A stretch of 64,000 nucleotides of DNA, taken from contig CAKOHZ010000002.1 of NCBI GenBank assembly GCA_934086315.1, forward strand, positions 124,001 to 188,000, given 5' to 3'. This document shows, in pieces, positions 16,268 to 24,941 of the stretch. A model generated the notes under the pieces. That model ran no database searches. It worked only from the letters and a program-made list of their open reading frames with translations, and was not told the origin of the DNA. This DNA is from an uncultured Bacilli bacterium (GTDB lineage: Bacteria > Bacillota_I > Bacilli_A > RF39 > UBA660). Position numbers and translations under genes: made by a program. The stretch's first letter is position 1. Each line of letters opens with the position of its first letter.

Positions 16268-17116
16268 AATTTTTTCACCATATTTAACGTTTGTTTCAAT
16301 ATTTTCTAAACTATTATCGTAAATATCATCATCTATTGTTATTATATCTTTTTTAACAAGAAGTACTATAGTTGAACCACCAAATTCAAAATATCCTTTT
16401 TCTTCACCTTTTTTGAATTTATATTCTTCATGATTATTAACTATTCTTCCAACTCCCATAGCTCCAACTTCTACTTCAATAACCTTATCAAAATTATTAG
16501 TATCTAAAACAGTATATTCACGAGTATTGGTTTTATAAAAATTATAATGTTTAAGAGATATTGGTTGAACAGTATGAAATACACCATCTATATGAATATT
16601 TTTACCCTTAGTACCACTATCTATATAACAATATCTATGATAGTTATCAGTAGATAATCTAAATACTAAAGCATATCCACCCTTATATTCATTCATAATT
16701 TTCTCATCAACTAAAGTATCAACCGAATAATATGAATCTTTTATTTTAAGAGTTAAATCATCATTGATTTTATATACAGTTAATTTACTATCACAAGGAC
16801 TAATAAAAGCATTCTTATGAGCATTTATAGGTCTCTTAGCTTCTACTACCTTCCTAGTAAAAAAATCATTATATGAACTATATTTTTGCTTAGAATATTC
16901 ATATACATTAATATCATTCTTATCAATAAATTTATCTACTCTCTTTAGTGAATACTTACTATTCATATATTTACCCATGAGATTACTAAAAAATTTACTA
17001 ATAAAAGGCTTTAAAATTATTCTTCCAATAAACGTATCGTAAAAAAAATTAAGAGTTTTACTAGACTCTATAATTATATTTTTTTTACTATTTCTATTTC
17101 TAACTATATATTTCAT
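16253..17116 (-). CDS. psd: phosphatidylserine decarboxylase proenzyme
   Basis: Converts phosphatidylserine to phosphatidylethanolamine at the membrane. The enzyme cuts itself to make its pyruvoyl group; the cleavage motif FEFGGSTIVLL (GGST form of the LGST motif) is near the C-terminus. Other family stretches are FFTRKVVEAKRPI, ISPCDSKLTVY and RLSTDNYHRYCYIDSG (the H...H site). 287 residues, normal length. ATGA overlap with pssA upstream shows coupled translation: the enzyme that makes phosphatidylserine and the one that consumes it form one operon. Confidence 0.95.
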   Translation of the reverse strand: MKYIVRNRNSKKNIIIESSKTLNFFYDTFIGRIILKPFISKFFSNLMGKYMNSKYSLKRVDKFIDKNDINVYEYSKQKYSSYNDFFTRKVVEAKRPINAHKNAFISPCDSKLTVYKINDDLTLKIKDSYYSVDTLVDEKIMNEYKGGYALVFRLSTDNYHRYCYIDSGTKGKNIHIDGVFHTVQPISLKHYNFYKTNTREYTVLDTNNFDKVIEVEVGAMGVGRIVNNHEEYKFKKGEEKGYFEFGGSTIVLLVKKDIITIDDDIYDNSLENIETNVKYGEKIGSKK

Positions 17117-17730
17117 AGAAACTTACCAGCTAATATTAATAATATTTCTATAACACCTATAATAATAAAACCTATCATTACTTTAATACCTGGTTTTTTA
17201 ATTTTAATTTTACTAACAAATAATACTGCTACTACAAATAATAAAATACCATATACTAATACAAAATACTTACCTAAAAATTTTCTAAATATATATATAA
17301 ATGGAAACAATAATGCAGATGATGTTACTGGAAGTCCAGTATACTCTTTTACTGGTGTATTACTATTTCTAGTTATCTCAAGTACATTAAAATATGCAAG
17401 TCTAATCAATGCAGCAAGTGGATATATAATTAACAATGGTATTAAATAACTACATTTAATTCCTAAAGAATATCCTATTAAAGCAGGCAAAACACCAAAG
17501 CACACTAAATCAGACAAACTATCTAATTGTATTCCATAATGTCTTTCTTCTACAGTTCTTTTCTTCTTAGTTCTAGCTACCTTTCCATCAAACATATCAC
17601 ATAATCCAGAAAACATTAAACACATAACTGCCCAAAATGTATTTCCTGTAATTGCTAAGTATATACCAACCATACCTGAAGAAAAACCTAAGTATGTTAA
17701 TATAACTGTATAATCGTAAAACCCTATCAT
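17113..17730 (-). CDS. pssA: CDP-diacylglycerol-serine O-phosphatidyltransferase
   Basis: Makes phosphatidylserine from CDP-diacylglycerol and serine. The CDP-alcohol phosphatidyltransferase motif is present: CDMFDGKVAR then YGIQLDSLSDLV, with a slightly longer gap between the halves than the classic form, as in clostridial PssA. 205 residues and about six membrane helices. The terminal TGA overlaps the psd ATG. The start is the ATG at 17730 with AGAGGTG upstream. Phosphatidylethanolamine synthesis from this pair is the likely pathway. Confidence 0.93.
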   Translation of the reverse strand: MIGFYDYTVILTYLGFSSGMVGIYLAITGNTFWAVMCLMFSGLCDMFDGKVARTKKKRTVEERHYGIQLDSLSDLVCFGVLPALIGYSLGIKCSYLIPLLIIYPLAALIRLAYFNVLEITRNSNTPVKEYTGLPVTSSALLFPFIYIFRKFLGKYFVLVYGILLFVVAVLFVSKIKIKKPGIKVMIGFIIIGVIEILLILAGKFL

Positions 17731-17800
17731 ATAACACCTCTATTACCATTATACAAATATTTCACATAAAAATCAATTTTTGAACAAACATTTACATAAA

Positions 17801-17823
17801 AGAAAAGATAACTTTCGTTATCT
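17801..17823 (-). terminator. terminator after the prepilin-like gene
   Basis: On the minus strand AGATAAC, loop GAAA, GTTATCT, then a T-rich run. The stem reaches the first base of the stop codon (17823). Confidence 0.8.
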
Positions 17824-18611
17824 TATTGAACATCAATATTATCATTAGTAATTATTTTAGTTACTAAATCTCCACCATCAGTTTTACCATAAACATCATA
17901 TACTCCCATGACTCTCCACATAGTTCCAGCATAATTTAAATAGTTATTAGTTTCATCTCCAGCTATTATACAAGCATTTACCCTATCACTGGAATCAGTA
18001 CTTGCAACATATAAACCATTATATTTTACAAGTTCACCATTACGTTTAGACAATTTAGCAATTTTAATAGGTTTTCCATCTTCATAAATGCATCCACAAT
18101 AATCATTGTCCCCTGTTCCATATTTACCAACGAACATTCCATTCATAAATCTCTTACATACTTGATCAACTAATGTTCCATCAGTTACAGCTGTTGTTTC
18201 ACCTCCAAACGTAGCAGAAACTCCAACAGCCTCTTTTTTAATAATTACATAATTATCATTCATTGATTTTTTATTAACAGGATCTGCTATACAACCCTTA
18301 TAACTCATAAATTCACTATGTGTTATATTTTGACAAACATCATCACTATAATCATTATCAACTGACATAAAACCAGCTTCTATAAGTTCATAAACGTATA
18401 CTTTAACTTCACTTCTTCCGTTAAATATATCTGGATTATTAGTTCCATATAATTCAGCTGCACTAACTATTTCTTGAACTTTAGTATTATATACTCTTTT
18501 ATTAATTCTTCTATTAATTGAAATAACACTTGGTACTGCAATTATAACAATTAATGCAATAAGAGCAATTACAGCTAATAATTCTACCAATGTAAAACCC
18601 TTTTTATTCAT
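17823..18611 (-). CDS. type IV prepilin-like protein, solitary
   Basis: The ATG at 18611 has AGAGG eight bases upstream and gives MNKKGFTLVELLAVIALIAL, the prepilin leader and N-methylation site (cleavage after Gly, glutamate at position 5). About 262 residues; the rest is an unfamiliar globular domain with several Cys (about eight) that may form disulfides outside the cell. Other type IV pilus genes (ATPase, prepilin peptidase) are not in the window, so it would have to be assembled elsewhere or act as a pseudopilin. It is downstream of engB on the same strand, separated by about 57 bases. Confidence 0.8.
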   Translation of the reverse strand: MNKKGFTLVELLAVIALIALIVIIAVPSVISINRRINKRVYNTKVQEIVSAAELYGTNNPDIFNGRSEVKVYVYELIEAGFMSVDNDYSDDVCQNITHSEFMSYKGCIADPVNKKSMNDNYVIIKKEAVGVSATFGGETTAVTDGTLVDQVCKRFMNGMFVGKYGTGDNDYCGCIYEDGKPIKIAKLSKRNGELVKYNGLYVASTDSSDRVNACIIAGDETNNYLNYAGTMWRVMGVYDVYGKTDGGDLVTKIITNDNIDVQ

Positions 18612-18668
18612 ATTAAAAACCTCTATTCTATATACATTAATTATAATAGAATAAAGGTTTCTTTTCAA

Positions 18669-19256
18669 CTACTTTTCAAAATAATTTTCTATAATTTCAT
18701 AAACCCTATCTTTACCAATTTTAGTTACACTAGAAAAATTAATTATTTCATCTCCTAATGCTGGATTTAATGTATTTTTAATTAAATCATCTTGTTTTGC
18801 TCTAAGTGACCTATTTACTTTATCATATTTAGTAGCAACTATTGTAACAGGTAAATTATAGTATTTTAAGAATTTATACATAAGTACATCATCTTCAGTC
18901 GGTTTATGTCTATAATCTATAAGTAAGAAGACATGTTTTAAGTATTGTCTTTGCTTTAGATATTCTTCTATCATTACTCCAAATTTTTCAATTTGTTTTT
19001 TACTAGTAGCTGCATAACCATATCCAGGCACATCTACTATATAGAATTCATCATTAACTTTATAAAAGTTTAATGTAGTAGTTTTACCAGGCTTAGAACT
19101 TGTTCTAGCTAAGTTTTTTCTGTTTATTATAGTATTTATAAAACTACTTTTTCCAACATTACTTCTTCCTAAACATAAGAACTCATTTTTCTTATCTTCA
19201 GGATATTGACTAATTCTAACAGCAATAATTGGATCATCCACTTTAGTAACTTCCAT
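18669..19256 (-). CDS. engB: ribosome biogenesis GTPase EngB/YsxC
   Basis: EngB (YsxC) is an essential GTPase of large-subunit assembly. Motifs: G1 GRSNVGKSSFINTI, G3 DVPGYGYA, G4 TKYDK and G5-like SSVTKIG. About 195 residues. I use the ATG at 19256, just after the TGA of the nrnA-like gene, with GAAGAAG close upstream; a GTG at 19271 would add five residues. The close packing suggests that the DHH gene and engB are co-transcribed. Confidence 0.94.
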   Translation of the reverse strand: MEVTKVDDPIIAVRISQYPEDKKNEFLCLGRSNVGKSSFINTIINRKNLARTSSKPGKTTTLNFYKVNDEFYIVDVPGYGYAATSKKQIEKFGVMIEEYLKQRQYLKHVFLLIDYRHKPTEDDVLMYKFLKYYNLPVTIVATKYDKVNRSLRAKQDDLIKNTLNPALGDEIINFSSVTKIGKDRVYEIIENYFEK

Positions 19257-19257
19257 A

Positions 19258-20220
19258 TCACTTCTTCTCACTTTCCATATATTCTTTACAAGCCTTTGAT
19301 AAATCCTTCATTAGATTTTCAACTACTTCTTTAGAATCTGTTCTAACACCACTTGCAAATTTATGTCCACCGCCATTATATTTAGCAGCAATTTCATTTA
19401 TTACTGGACCTCTACTTCTAATATTAACTCTATACATATTATTTTTAGCATCATGTGATGAAAATGCCCACACTGTTACTTCATTAATATTATTAAAATC
19501 ATTTATCATATTAGATGCAGCAGATATATCAGAATTTAATGATTGTATAACATCATCCTCAAGTTCTATATATCCAAAACCATATTTATCAACTTTAATA
19601 GTAGATGCTATATATCCCATAAGTCTTACTTCACTTAAAGGTTTAGCATACACAAGTCTATATAATTTTTCTATATCTAATTTATATTTTTTTATGATTT
19701 CAGCAACTGATTCAAAAGTCTTATAGTTTACACTAAATAAGAATCTATTTGAATCACTTACTATACCAATATATATTTTTCCAGCAATACTTTCATTCAT
19801 TTTAAGTTTAGTATTATTTATAAGTTCTAAAACAAGCTCCGAAGCACTACTAGCATCTTCACGAATCAACTCAATATCACTATATTTATCTACTAAAGGA
19901 TGATGATCTATCTTAATAACATGTTTAAATGACAAGAAATTATCTATATCAACACGTTTATTATCAGGAGTATCAACTACTATTAATAAAGCATTTTCAT
20001 AATCATAATTATTTACTTTATCTACTTTTCCAAAATATTTAAATCTTGATACTGTAGTTCCAACAGCATACACTTCCTTACTTGGAAATGTAAGTAATAT
20101 AGAGTCTTTTAAAGCCATCTGACTACCAAAAGCATCAGGATCTGGCCCAATATGTCTAGCAATATAAATCTTCTTAAACTTCTTTATTTCATTATATATT
20201 GATTTATAAATATTATTCAT
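19258..20220 (-). CDS. nrnA: DHH-family phosphoesterase (NrnA-like)
   Basis: Bifunctional oligoribonuclease/pAp phosphatase type. DHH motifs in order: IGPDPDAFGSQ, VVDTPDN, KIDHHPLVD, GIVSDSNRFLFS, and the DHHA1 tail GGGHKFASG. 320 residues, normal length. NrnA degrades short RNA oligonucleotides and dephosphorylates pAp; members of the family can also cleave cyclic dinucleotide products. It ends in TGA, and engB begins two bases later. ackA lies 13 bases upstream with a shared strand, so ackA, nrnA and engB are one unit. The exact substrate is inferred from the family. Confidence 0.88.
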   Translation of the reverse strand: MNNIYKSIYNEIKKFKKIYIARHIGPDPDAFGSQMALKDSILLTFPSKEVYAVGTTVSRFKYFGKVDKVNNYDYENALLIVVDTPDNKRVDIDNFLSFKHVIKIDHHPLVDKYSDIELIREDASSASELVLELINNTKLKMNESIAGKIYIGIVSDSNRFLFSVNYKTFESVAEIIKKYKLDIEKLYRLVYAKPLSEVRLMGYIASTIKVDKYGFGYIELEDDVIQSLNSDISAASNMINDFNNINEVTVWAFSSHDAKNNMYRVNIRSRGPVINEIAAKYNGGGHKFASGVRTDSKEVVENLMKDLSKACKEYMESEKK

Positions 20221-20233
20221 TAATTACTTCTTT

Positions 20234-21427
20234 CTATTTAACTAGATTATAAGTATCTTTTATAATCATAATTTCTTCATTAGTTGGAAGAACTCTTACT
20301 ACTACACTAGAGTCATCAGTAGAAATAATTCCTTCTACTTCGTCTTTGAATCCAGCAATTTTAGCATTCTTGTCATCATCAATCTTAATACCTAAAGCAC
20401 TAAGTCTTCCTAAAATAGCTTTACGTGCCTCAATACCATTTTCACCAACACCAGCAGTGAATACAATTGAATCAACTTTTCCATCTAATTTAATATAATA
20501 TTCAGCAATATATTTAGCAATACGATCATTATACATATCAAGTGCTAATATAGCATTTTCTTCACCCTTAGCAGCTGCTTCTTCAACATCTCTACAATCA
20601 CTAAATCCACTTATACCAAGTAAACCTGATTTCTTATTTAAATCATTAGTAATTTGTTCAATATCTTCTCCAGATTCTTTAGCTACATATTCTATAATTG
20701 AAGGATCTATTGCTCCACTACGAGTACCCATCATTAATCCATCAAGTGGACTAATACCCATAGTAGTATCATAACACTTACCTTCTTTAATAACACTAAT
20801 AGATGCACCACTACCAATATGACAAATAATTAGATTTACATCATCTTTACCTAATTTTTCTTTCATTTTTAATGTAATGTATTTATGACTAGTTCCATGG
20901 AAACCATATTTACGTACACCATATTTAGTATACCATTCCATAGGTACTGGATACATATAATTTACTTTAGGCATAGTCTGATGGAATGCAGTATCATATA
21001 CAGCAACCATAGGTACACCTGGAAGTGCTTTTTGCATTGCTTCAATACCAGCTAAATTTCCTGGATGATGAAGAGGTCCTAATTTAGTTAATGACTTAAT
21101 ATCTTCAATAACTTCATCAGTAATTAATACTGAATCACTATACTTTTCACCACCATGTAAAACTCTATGTCCTACACCTTTAATTTCTTCTAAACTCTCT
21201 ACTGCTTTATATTTTAATAATTCTTCGATTAAAGCATTAGCAGCCTCAGTATGATTTTTTAAATATTTAGTTTCTTTATACTTTTTACCATTTACTTTAG
21301 TAGTCCAAAAACTATCTTTTAAACCAATCTTTTCAAAATAACCGCTAATAAGTAACTTCTCTTCAGGCATTTCAACTAATTGAAATTTTAAAGAAGAACT
21401 ACCAGCATTAACACATAATATTTTCAT
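20234..21427 (-). CDS. ackA: acetate kinase
   Basis: Acetate kinase makes ATP from acetyl phosphate in fermentation. Family signatures: KILCVNAGSSSLKFQL at the start, AVYDTAFHQTMP, RYGFHGTSH-type KYGFHGTSHKYI, LIICHIGSGASI, MGTRSGAIDPSI, and VFTAGVGENG near the end. 397 residues, usual length. Preceded by a promoter-like pair at 21457-21486 and a good AAGAAGGAAA site. No pta gene is in the window. First gene of the ackA-nrnA-engB unit. Confidence 0.97.
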   Translation of the reverse strand: MKILCVNAGSSSLKFQLVEMPEEKLLISGYFEKIGLKDSFWTTKVNGKKYKETKYLKNHTEAANALIEELLKYKAVESLEEIKGVGHRVLHGGEKYSDSVLITDEVIEDIKSLTKLGPLHHPGNLAGIEAMQKALPGVPMVAVYDTAFHQTMPKVNYMYPVPMEWYTKYGVRKYGFHGTSHKYITLKMKEKLGKDDVNLIICHIGSGASISVIKEGKCYDTTMGISPLDGLMMGTRSGAIDPSIIEYVAKESGEDIEQITNDLNKKSGLLGISGFSDCRDVEEAAAKGEENAILALDMYNDRIAKYIAEYYIKLDGKVDSIVFTAGVGENGIEARKAILGRLSALGIKIDDDKNAKIAGFKDEVEGIISTDDSSVVVRVLPTNEEIMIIKDTYNLVK

Positions 21428-21456
21428 CTAACGTTTCCTTCTTTCTTTTCTTTTAT

Positions 21457-21486
21457 ATTATAACAAAGAATAAAAGAAAAGTGAAA
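21457..21486 (-). promoter_or_regulatory. putative ackA promoter
   Basis: On the minus strand TTTCAC (21481-21486), 18-base spacer, TATAAT (21457-21462). It overlaps the terminator of the small ORF upstream. Confidence 0.45.
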
Positions 21487-21501
21487 CATTAATTCCACTT
21501 T
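21470..21501 (-). terminator. terminator after the 51-residue ORF
   Basis: On the minus strand AAAGTGGAA pairs (one G-T wobble) with TTTCACTTT, then TCTTTTA. It lies at the stop codon of the small ORF (21500-21502). Confidence 0.6.
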
Positions 21502-21655
21502 AAATCTTATTTTTAATTATTTTCTTATCATTATATTTTTCTAATCTATCAAATTGATAATTATAATCACATTCATATTCTTGGTTTTTACTATTCATTA
21601 TTTTCATTTTATATAACAATTTATTTTTCTTACTATAATGATTATTTAAAAGCAT
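21500..21655 (-). CDS. small basic protein (51 aa), unknown
   Basis: Short frame, ATG at 21655, with a strong TGGAGGTAATT site. The protein starts MLLNNHYSKKNKLLYKMK and is rich in Lys, Asn and Tyr, with one Cys and no clear membrane helix. It has its own terminator overlapping the stop. The strong RBS and terminator argue that it is a real gene, not chance. It lies alone between ackA and the repeat protein at 21737, so the stretch of 309 bases between them is almost filled. Function unknown. Confidence 0.6.
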   Translation of the reverse strand: MLLNNHYSKKNKLLYKMKIMNSKNQEYECDYNYQFDRLEKYNDKKIIKNKI

Positions 21656-21683
21656 AATTACCTCCATTACATATTATGTGAAA

Positions 21684-21712
21684 TTTACAAAAAATAATAC
21701 TTATGGTATAAT
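21684..21712 (+). promoter_or_regulatory. promoter of the repeat surface protein
   Basis: TTTACA (21684-21689), 17-base spacer, TATAAT (21707-21712); the ATG follows 24 bases later with GAAAGGG. Confidence 0.8.
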
Positions 21713-21736
21713 TACTTTCGAAAGAAAGGGAAAAAT

Positions 21737-22600
21737 ATGAAAAGTCAAGAATCTTCTAAAAAAGTTTTTATAAAAGGAATTATAGTAGTCGTTTCAGCTA
21801 TAGTATTACTAGTCGCAGTAGATCTATTAAATGTTTTAGCATTTAATGGTAAACCTATGTTTTTAATAAATGAAAGTGATACTAAACAAAGCTCTATACT
21901 TTATGATATTTATGACTGTAATGGTAAAAAAGTTTATAAGTTTAAAGGTACTAAATTTAATTGCCCAGTAGATGAAAATAAAAAAGTTATTACAATTACT
22001 GATAAAAGTGAAGGAACTTATTGTGCTGATGCTATAGAATATTATTACAAAGACTATTATTTCACTTGTATAAAAAGTCAATATGTTATTGTTACTATTA
22101 ATGGTAAAGAATATACTATTAAAGAAGCTTTAAATAATGGAATTGTTACTATGGATGAACTAATCACAGTTGGATTTAAACCACTTAAAAAGAGTGTTAC
22201 AGATGATCCGAGTGAAGAACCTACAACACCTACTGAGCCATCAAAACCAGAAGGGCCTAGTACTCCAACTGAACCATCTAATCCAACATTACCAACTACA
22301 CCTACTGAACCATCAAAACCTGAAGAACCTACTACTCCAGCTACACCAACTAAGCCATCAGATGACACTAATAAAAAGAAAATAACTATTACTGATACAA
22401 GCGCTGGCAAGAATTGTGCTCAAGCTATTGAATACTATTATAAAAGATATTACTTCAATTGTATTAAGAGTCAATATGTTATAGTTACAGTTAATGGTAA
22501 AAAATATAACATAAAAGAAGCCTTAAATAATGGAATTGTTACTATGGATGAACTAATTGAAGCCGGATTCAAACCTCAAACTGATGCAGTTGATAGATAA
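21737..22600 (+). CDS. surface protein with duplicated Cys-containing repeat and Pro/Thr linker
   Basis: 287 residues. An N-terminal membrane helix (GIIVVVSAIVLLVAVDLL) anchors an extracytoplasmic part. Two near-identical blocks, residues 82-149 and 213-280, share CIKSQYVIVT, NNGIVTMDEL and AGFKP-like ends, each with two Cys (a likely disulfide), and Tyr-rich YYYK. They are joined by a linker of PTEPSKP and PEEPTTP-type units (about residues 158-211). No sortase signal or domain I know. It has a consensus promoter and a strong terminator, so it is transcribed alone. A ligand-binding or cell-wall role is possible but unproven. Confidence 0.8.
   Translation: MKSQESSKKVFIKGIIVVVSAIVLLVAVDLLNVLAFNGKPMFLINESDTKQSSILYDIYDCNGKKVYKFKGTKFNCPVDENKKVITITDKSEGTYCADAIEYYYKDYYFTCIKSQYVIVTINGKEYTIKEALNNGIVTMDELITVGFKPLKKSVTDDPSEEPTTPTEPSKPEGPSTPTEPSNPTLPTTPTEPSKPEEPTTPATPTKPSDDTNKKKITITDTSAGKNCAQAIEYYYKRYYFNCIKSQYVIVTVNGKKYNIKEALNNGIVTMDELIEAGFKPQTDAVDR
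21980..22183 (+). repeat. surface-protein repeat 1
   Basis: First of two 68-codon units encoding residues 82-149; over two thirds of residues match the second copy. The nucleotide sequences differ more than the proteins, so the duplication is not recent. Confidence 0.85.
22373..22576 (+). repeat. surface-protein repeat 2
   Basis: Second copy, residues 213-280, with the same two Cys positions and the block NNGIVTMDEL. Confidence 0.85.
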
Positions 22601-22605
22601 AACAA

Positions 22606-22632
22606 AAAACCTGGAATTTTCCAGGTTTTATT
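22606..22632. terminator. bidirectional terminator
   Basis: AAAACCTGGAA pairs with TTCCAGGTTTT, with T-rich flanks on both strands. It separates the convergent repeat-protein and thiI genes. Confidence 0.85.
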
Positions 22633-22635
22633 TTG

Positions 22636-23811
22636 TTATAAATAGTCACTTCTTACTTCTTTTAAATCTACTACTTCTATAGTATCAACAGCTTCTTTTA
22701 GTAATGGTTCAAAATCTATCTTAGCTTCTTCCTCATATATATACTTTAAATTTGGATTTATTACTGGGTGTTTAGGAACAAACACAGTACAACAATCTTC
22801 ATATGGAAGTATAGATGTTTCATAAGTATCAATTCTCTTAGATATTTCAATTATATCTAATTTATCAAAAGAACATAATGGTCTTAATATTGGATAATTA
22901 GTAACATCATTAACAGCTACTATACTAGATAATGTTTGACTTGCCACTTGTCCTACACTTTCACCATTTACTATAGCTAAACATTTATTCTTTTTAGCTA
23001 CTCTTTCAGCTATTCTATACATCATTCTTCTCATAATAGTTATTAAGTATGTAGTATCAAGATTCTTATATATTGTTTCCTGTATTTTAGTAAAATTTAC
23101 TACCATTAATTTACCATTAGAATTATATTTTTCTAGTTTTCTTGCAAGTTCTATTACTTTATTACGAGCTTCTATGCTTGTATGAGGTCTACTTTCAAAG
23201 TATAAGTAATAAAGTTCTACACCTCTTTTAATAGTCATATATCCAGCAACTGGAGAATCTATTCCACCACTTAACATCAAAAGTCCACGGCCAAGAGTAT
23301 TAACAGGATATCCTCCAAGTCCAGGAACCCCTTTTGTATAATAATAAACAGCATTACTTCTTATTTCTATATTCAAGTAAACATCAGGATTATGTACATC
23401 AACACTGCATTCAATATTCTTAAGAATATGTCCACCTACTATATTATTCATATCCATTGACTTAATTGGAAATTTCTTATCACTTCTATTAGTTACCACT
23501 TTAAAAGTCTTAAATTCTTCGTTTTTCATTACTTCTAAAGAACACTTAAGTATATCTTCTTCGCTAACTATTTCACTCATATAAGCAACTACTATTTCAT
23601 GAATACCAAATATATTTTTAAGAATATTAACTATTCCATCTATATCTTCAGGATTAGGTATTATAAACATTCTATAATAATCATCTTGTATTTCAAAATT
23701 ATAATCACTTATCTTATCAAATATATTATTTTTAAGCTTATTTATAAAGAAATTTCTATTATCTTTTTTAGTAGTTAACTCACCATATTTTATTAATATT
23801 ACTTTTTTCAT
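22636..23811 (-). CDS. thiI: tRNA 4-thiouridine synthase ThiI
   Basis: ThiI adenylates and thiolates tRNA U8. 391 residues: ferredoxin-like and THUMP domains (about 1-165), then a PP-loop domain with GLLMLSGGIDSPVAGYM, and VNGESVGQVASQTLSS. It lacks the C-terminal rhodanese domain, as in Bacillus. The start overlaps the cysteine desulfurase stop by four bases, so sulfur donor and acceptor are made together. The neighbouring desulfurase supplies sulfur directly, the arrangement known for Bacillus NifZ-ThiI. Confidence 0.95.
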   Translation of the reverse strand: MKKVILIKYGELTTKKDNRNFFINKLKNNIFDKISDYNFEIQDDYYRMFIIPNPEDIDGIVNILKNIFGIHEIVVAYMSEIVSEEDILKCSLEVMKNEEFKTFKVVTNRSDKKFPIKSMDMNNIVGGHILKNIECSVDVHNPDVYLNIEIRSNAVYYYTKGVPGLGGYPVNTLGRGLLMLSGGIDSPVAGYMTIKRGVELYYLYFESRPHTSIEARNKVIELARKLEKYNSNGKLMVVNFTKIQETIYKNLDTTYLITIMRRMMYRIAERVAKKNKCLAIVNGESVGQVASQTLSSIVAVNDVTNYPILRPLCSFDKLDIIEISKRIDTYETSILPYEDCCTVFVPKHPVINPNLKYIYEEEAKIDFEPLLKEAVDTIEVVDLKEVRSDYL

Positions 23812-24932
23812 TTTAACAATAACTCATTCCATACTTTATCAAATACTTCTAAGAATTTATGTACTTCTTCCATAGTAGTTAAATGGCTTAAACTAACTCT
23901 GATAGATGTAGTACTTACATCTTTATTACCATGACTTAATGCTTTTAATACAGTACTTTCTTCTAAACTAGAACAAGCAGTAGTAGTAGATACATATATT
24001 TCATGTCTTTCAAGAGCATGTACAAAAGTCTCTGATTTAATCCTTAATAAACTAAAATTAACTATTTGAGGTACACATAAATCATTAGAATTTATTTGTA
24101 TTGGATACTTAGAAAGTCCTTTCAATAATTCTGCTTTAAGTTTTTCACATTTCTTTATATTAGATTCTAACTTATCATTAATAAGTCTCATAGCTTTAGA
24201 AAATGATACTATAAGTGGTAATGCAGGAGTTCCACCTCTAAATGGACAATTTTCTGTAGTACCATATATTAATGTATCTATTTGTAAATCACGTCTTTTA
24301 TATAAAATGCCTATCCCTTTAGGAGCATATATTTTATGACTTGAAAAACTAGCTAAATCTAAATCACTAAGATAAAATCTTGTCTTACCTAAAGCTTGTG
24401 TTAAATCACTATGGAATATAACATTAGGATTCTTCTTATTAATAACTTGTCTAATAGTCTTTAAAGGTTGTTTAAACCCAGTTTCAGAGTTAACTGCACA
24501 AATACTTACAAGAATAGTATCTTCTCTTATAAGTTCTTCTAAATGCTTTAAATCTATTTGACCATTATCATTTATATTAACAAAATCAACTTCATAACCT
24601 ATATTACTTAAAAATCCCATAACTTCTAGAACACTTTTATGCTCAAGCTTACTAGTTATAATATGTTTACCACGATTACTATATTTAAACGCAACACCCT
24701 TAATAGCAGTAGTATTGCTTTCACTAGCACCACTAGTAAATATTAATTCCTTTGGATGACAATTAAGTATCTCAGCTATTTGATTAGTTGCTTGCATTAA
24801 TAATTCTTTAGACTTAACACCAAGAGTATGAATACTATTAGCATTGCCTGGAAATTCACGAGTAACTTTACAATAAGAATCAAGTACCCTTTCATCTACT
24901 GGTGTAGTCGCACTATAATCTAAATATATCAT
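23808..24932 (-). CDS. cysteine desulfurase (NifS/IscS family)
   Basis: PLP enzyme that takes sulfur from cysteine, here probably for ThiI. Motifs: YLDYSATTPVDERVL, FTSGASESNTTAIKG, SSHKIYAPKGIGILYKR (the PLP Lys), and TTTACSSLEES with the catalytic Cys. 374 residues. The conserved NNE of the cofactor region reads AVNSETG. The gene overlaps thiI by four bases, and RNase J follows 10 bases upstream on the same strand. The NifZ-like assignment is from context; general IscS function cannot be excluded. Confidence 0.92.
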   Translation of the reverse strand: MIYLDYSATTPVDERVLDSYCKVTREFPGNANSIHTLGVKSKELLMQATNQIAEILNCHPKELIFTSGASESNTTAIKGVAFKYSNRGKHIITSKLEHKSVLEVMGFLSNIGYEVDFVNINDNGQIDLKHLEELIREDTILVSICAVNSETGFKQPLKTIRQVINKKNPNVIFHSDLTQALGKTRFYLSDLDLASFSSHKIYAPKGIGILYKRRDLQIDTLIYGTTENCPFRGGTPALPLIVSFSKAMRLINDKLESNIKKCEKLKAELLKGLSKYPIQINSNDLCVPQIVNFSLLRIKSETFVHALERHEIYVSTTTACSSLEESTVLKALSHGNKDVSTTSIRVSLSHLTTMEEVHKFLEVFDKVWNELLLK

Positions 24933-24941
24933 TCTTTCCTC

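Noticed and set aside
19258..19260. TGA read as tryptophan (mycoplasma code)
   Set aside because: TGA ends nrnA-like, scpA, pssA and spoVAC exactly where the families end, and Trp is coded by TGG.
21428..21736. Riboswitch or long regulatory RNA between ackA and the repeat gene
   Set aside because: The stretch is explained by the 51-residue ORF, its terminator and two promoters.
22078..22410. 110-residue minus-strand ORF
   Set aside because: It is the complement of the Pro/Thr linker, low complexity Gly/Val/Ser without RBS; a shadow.
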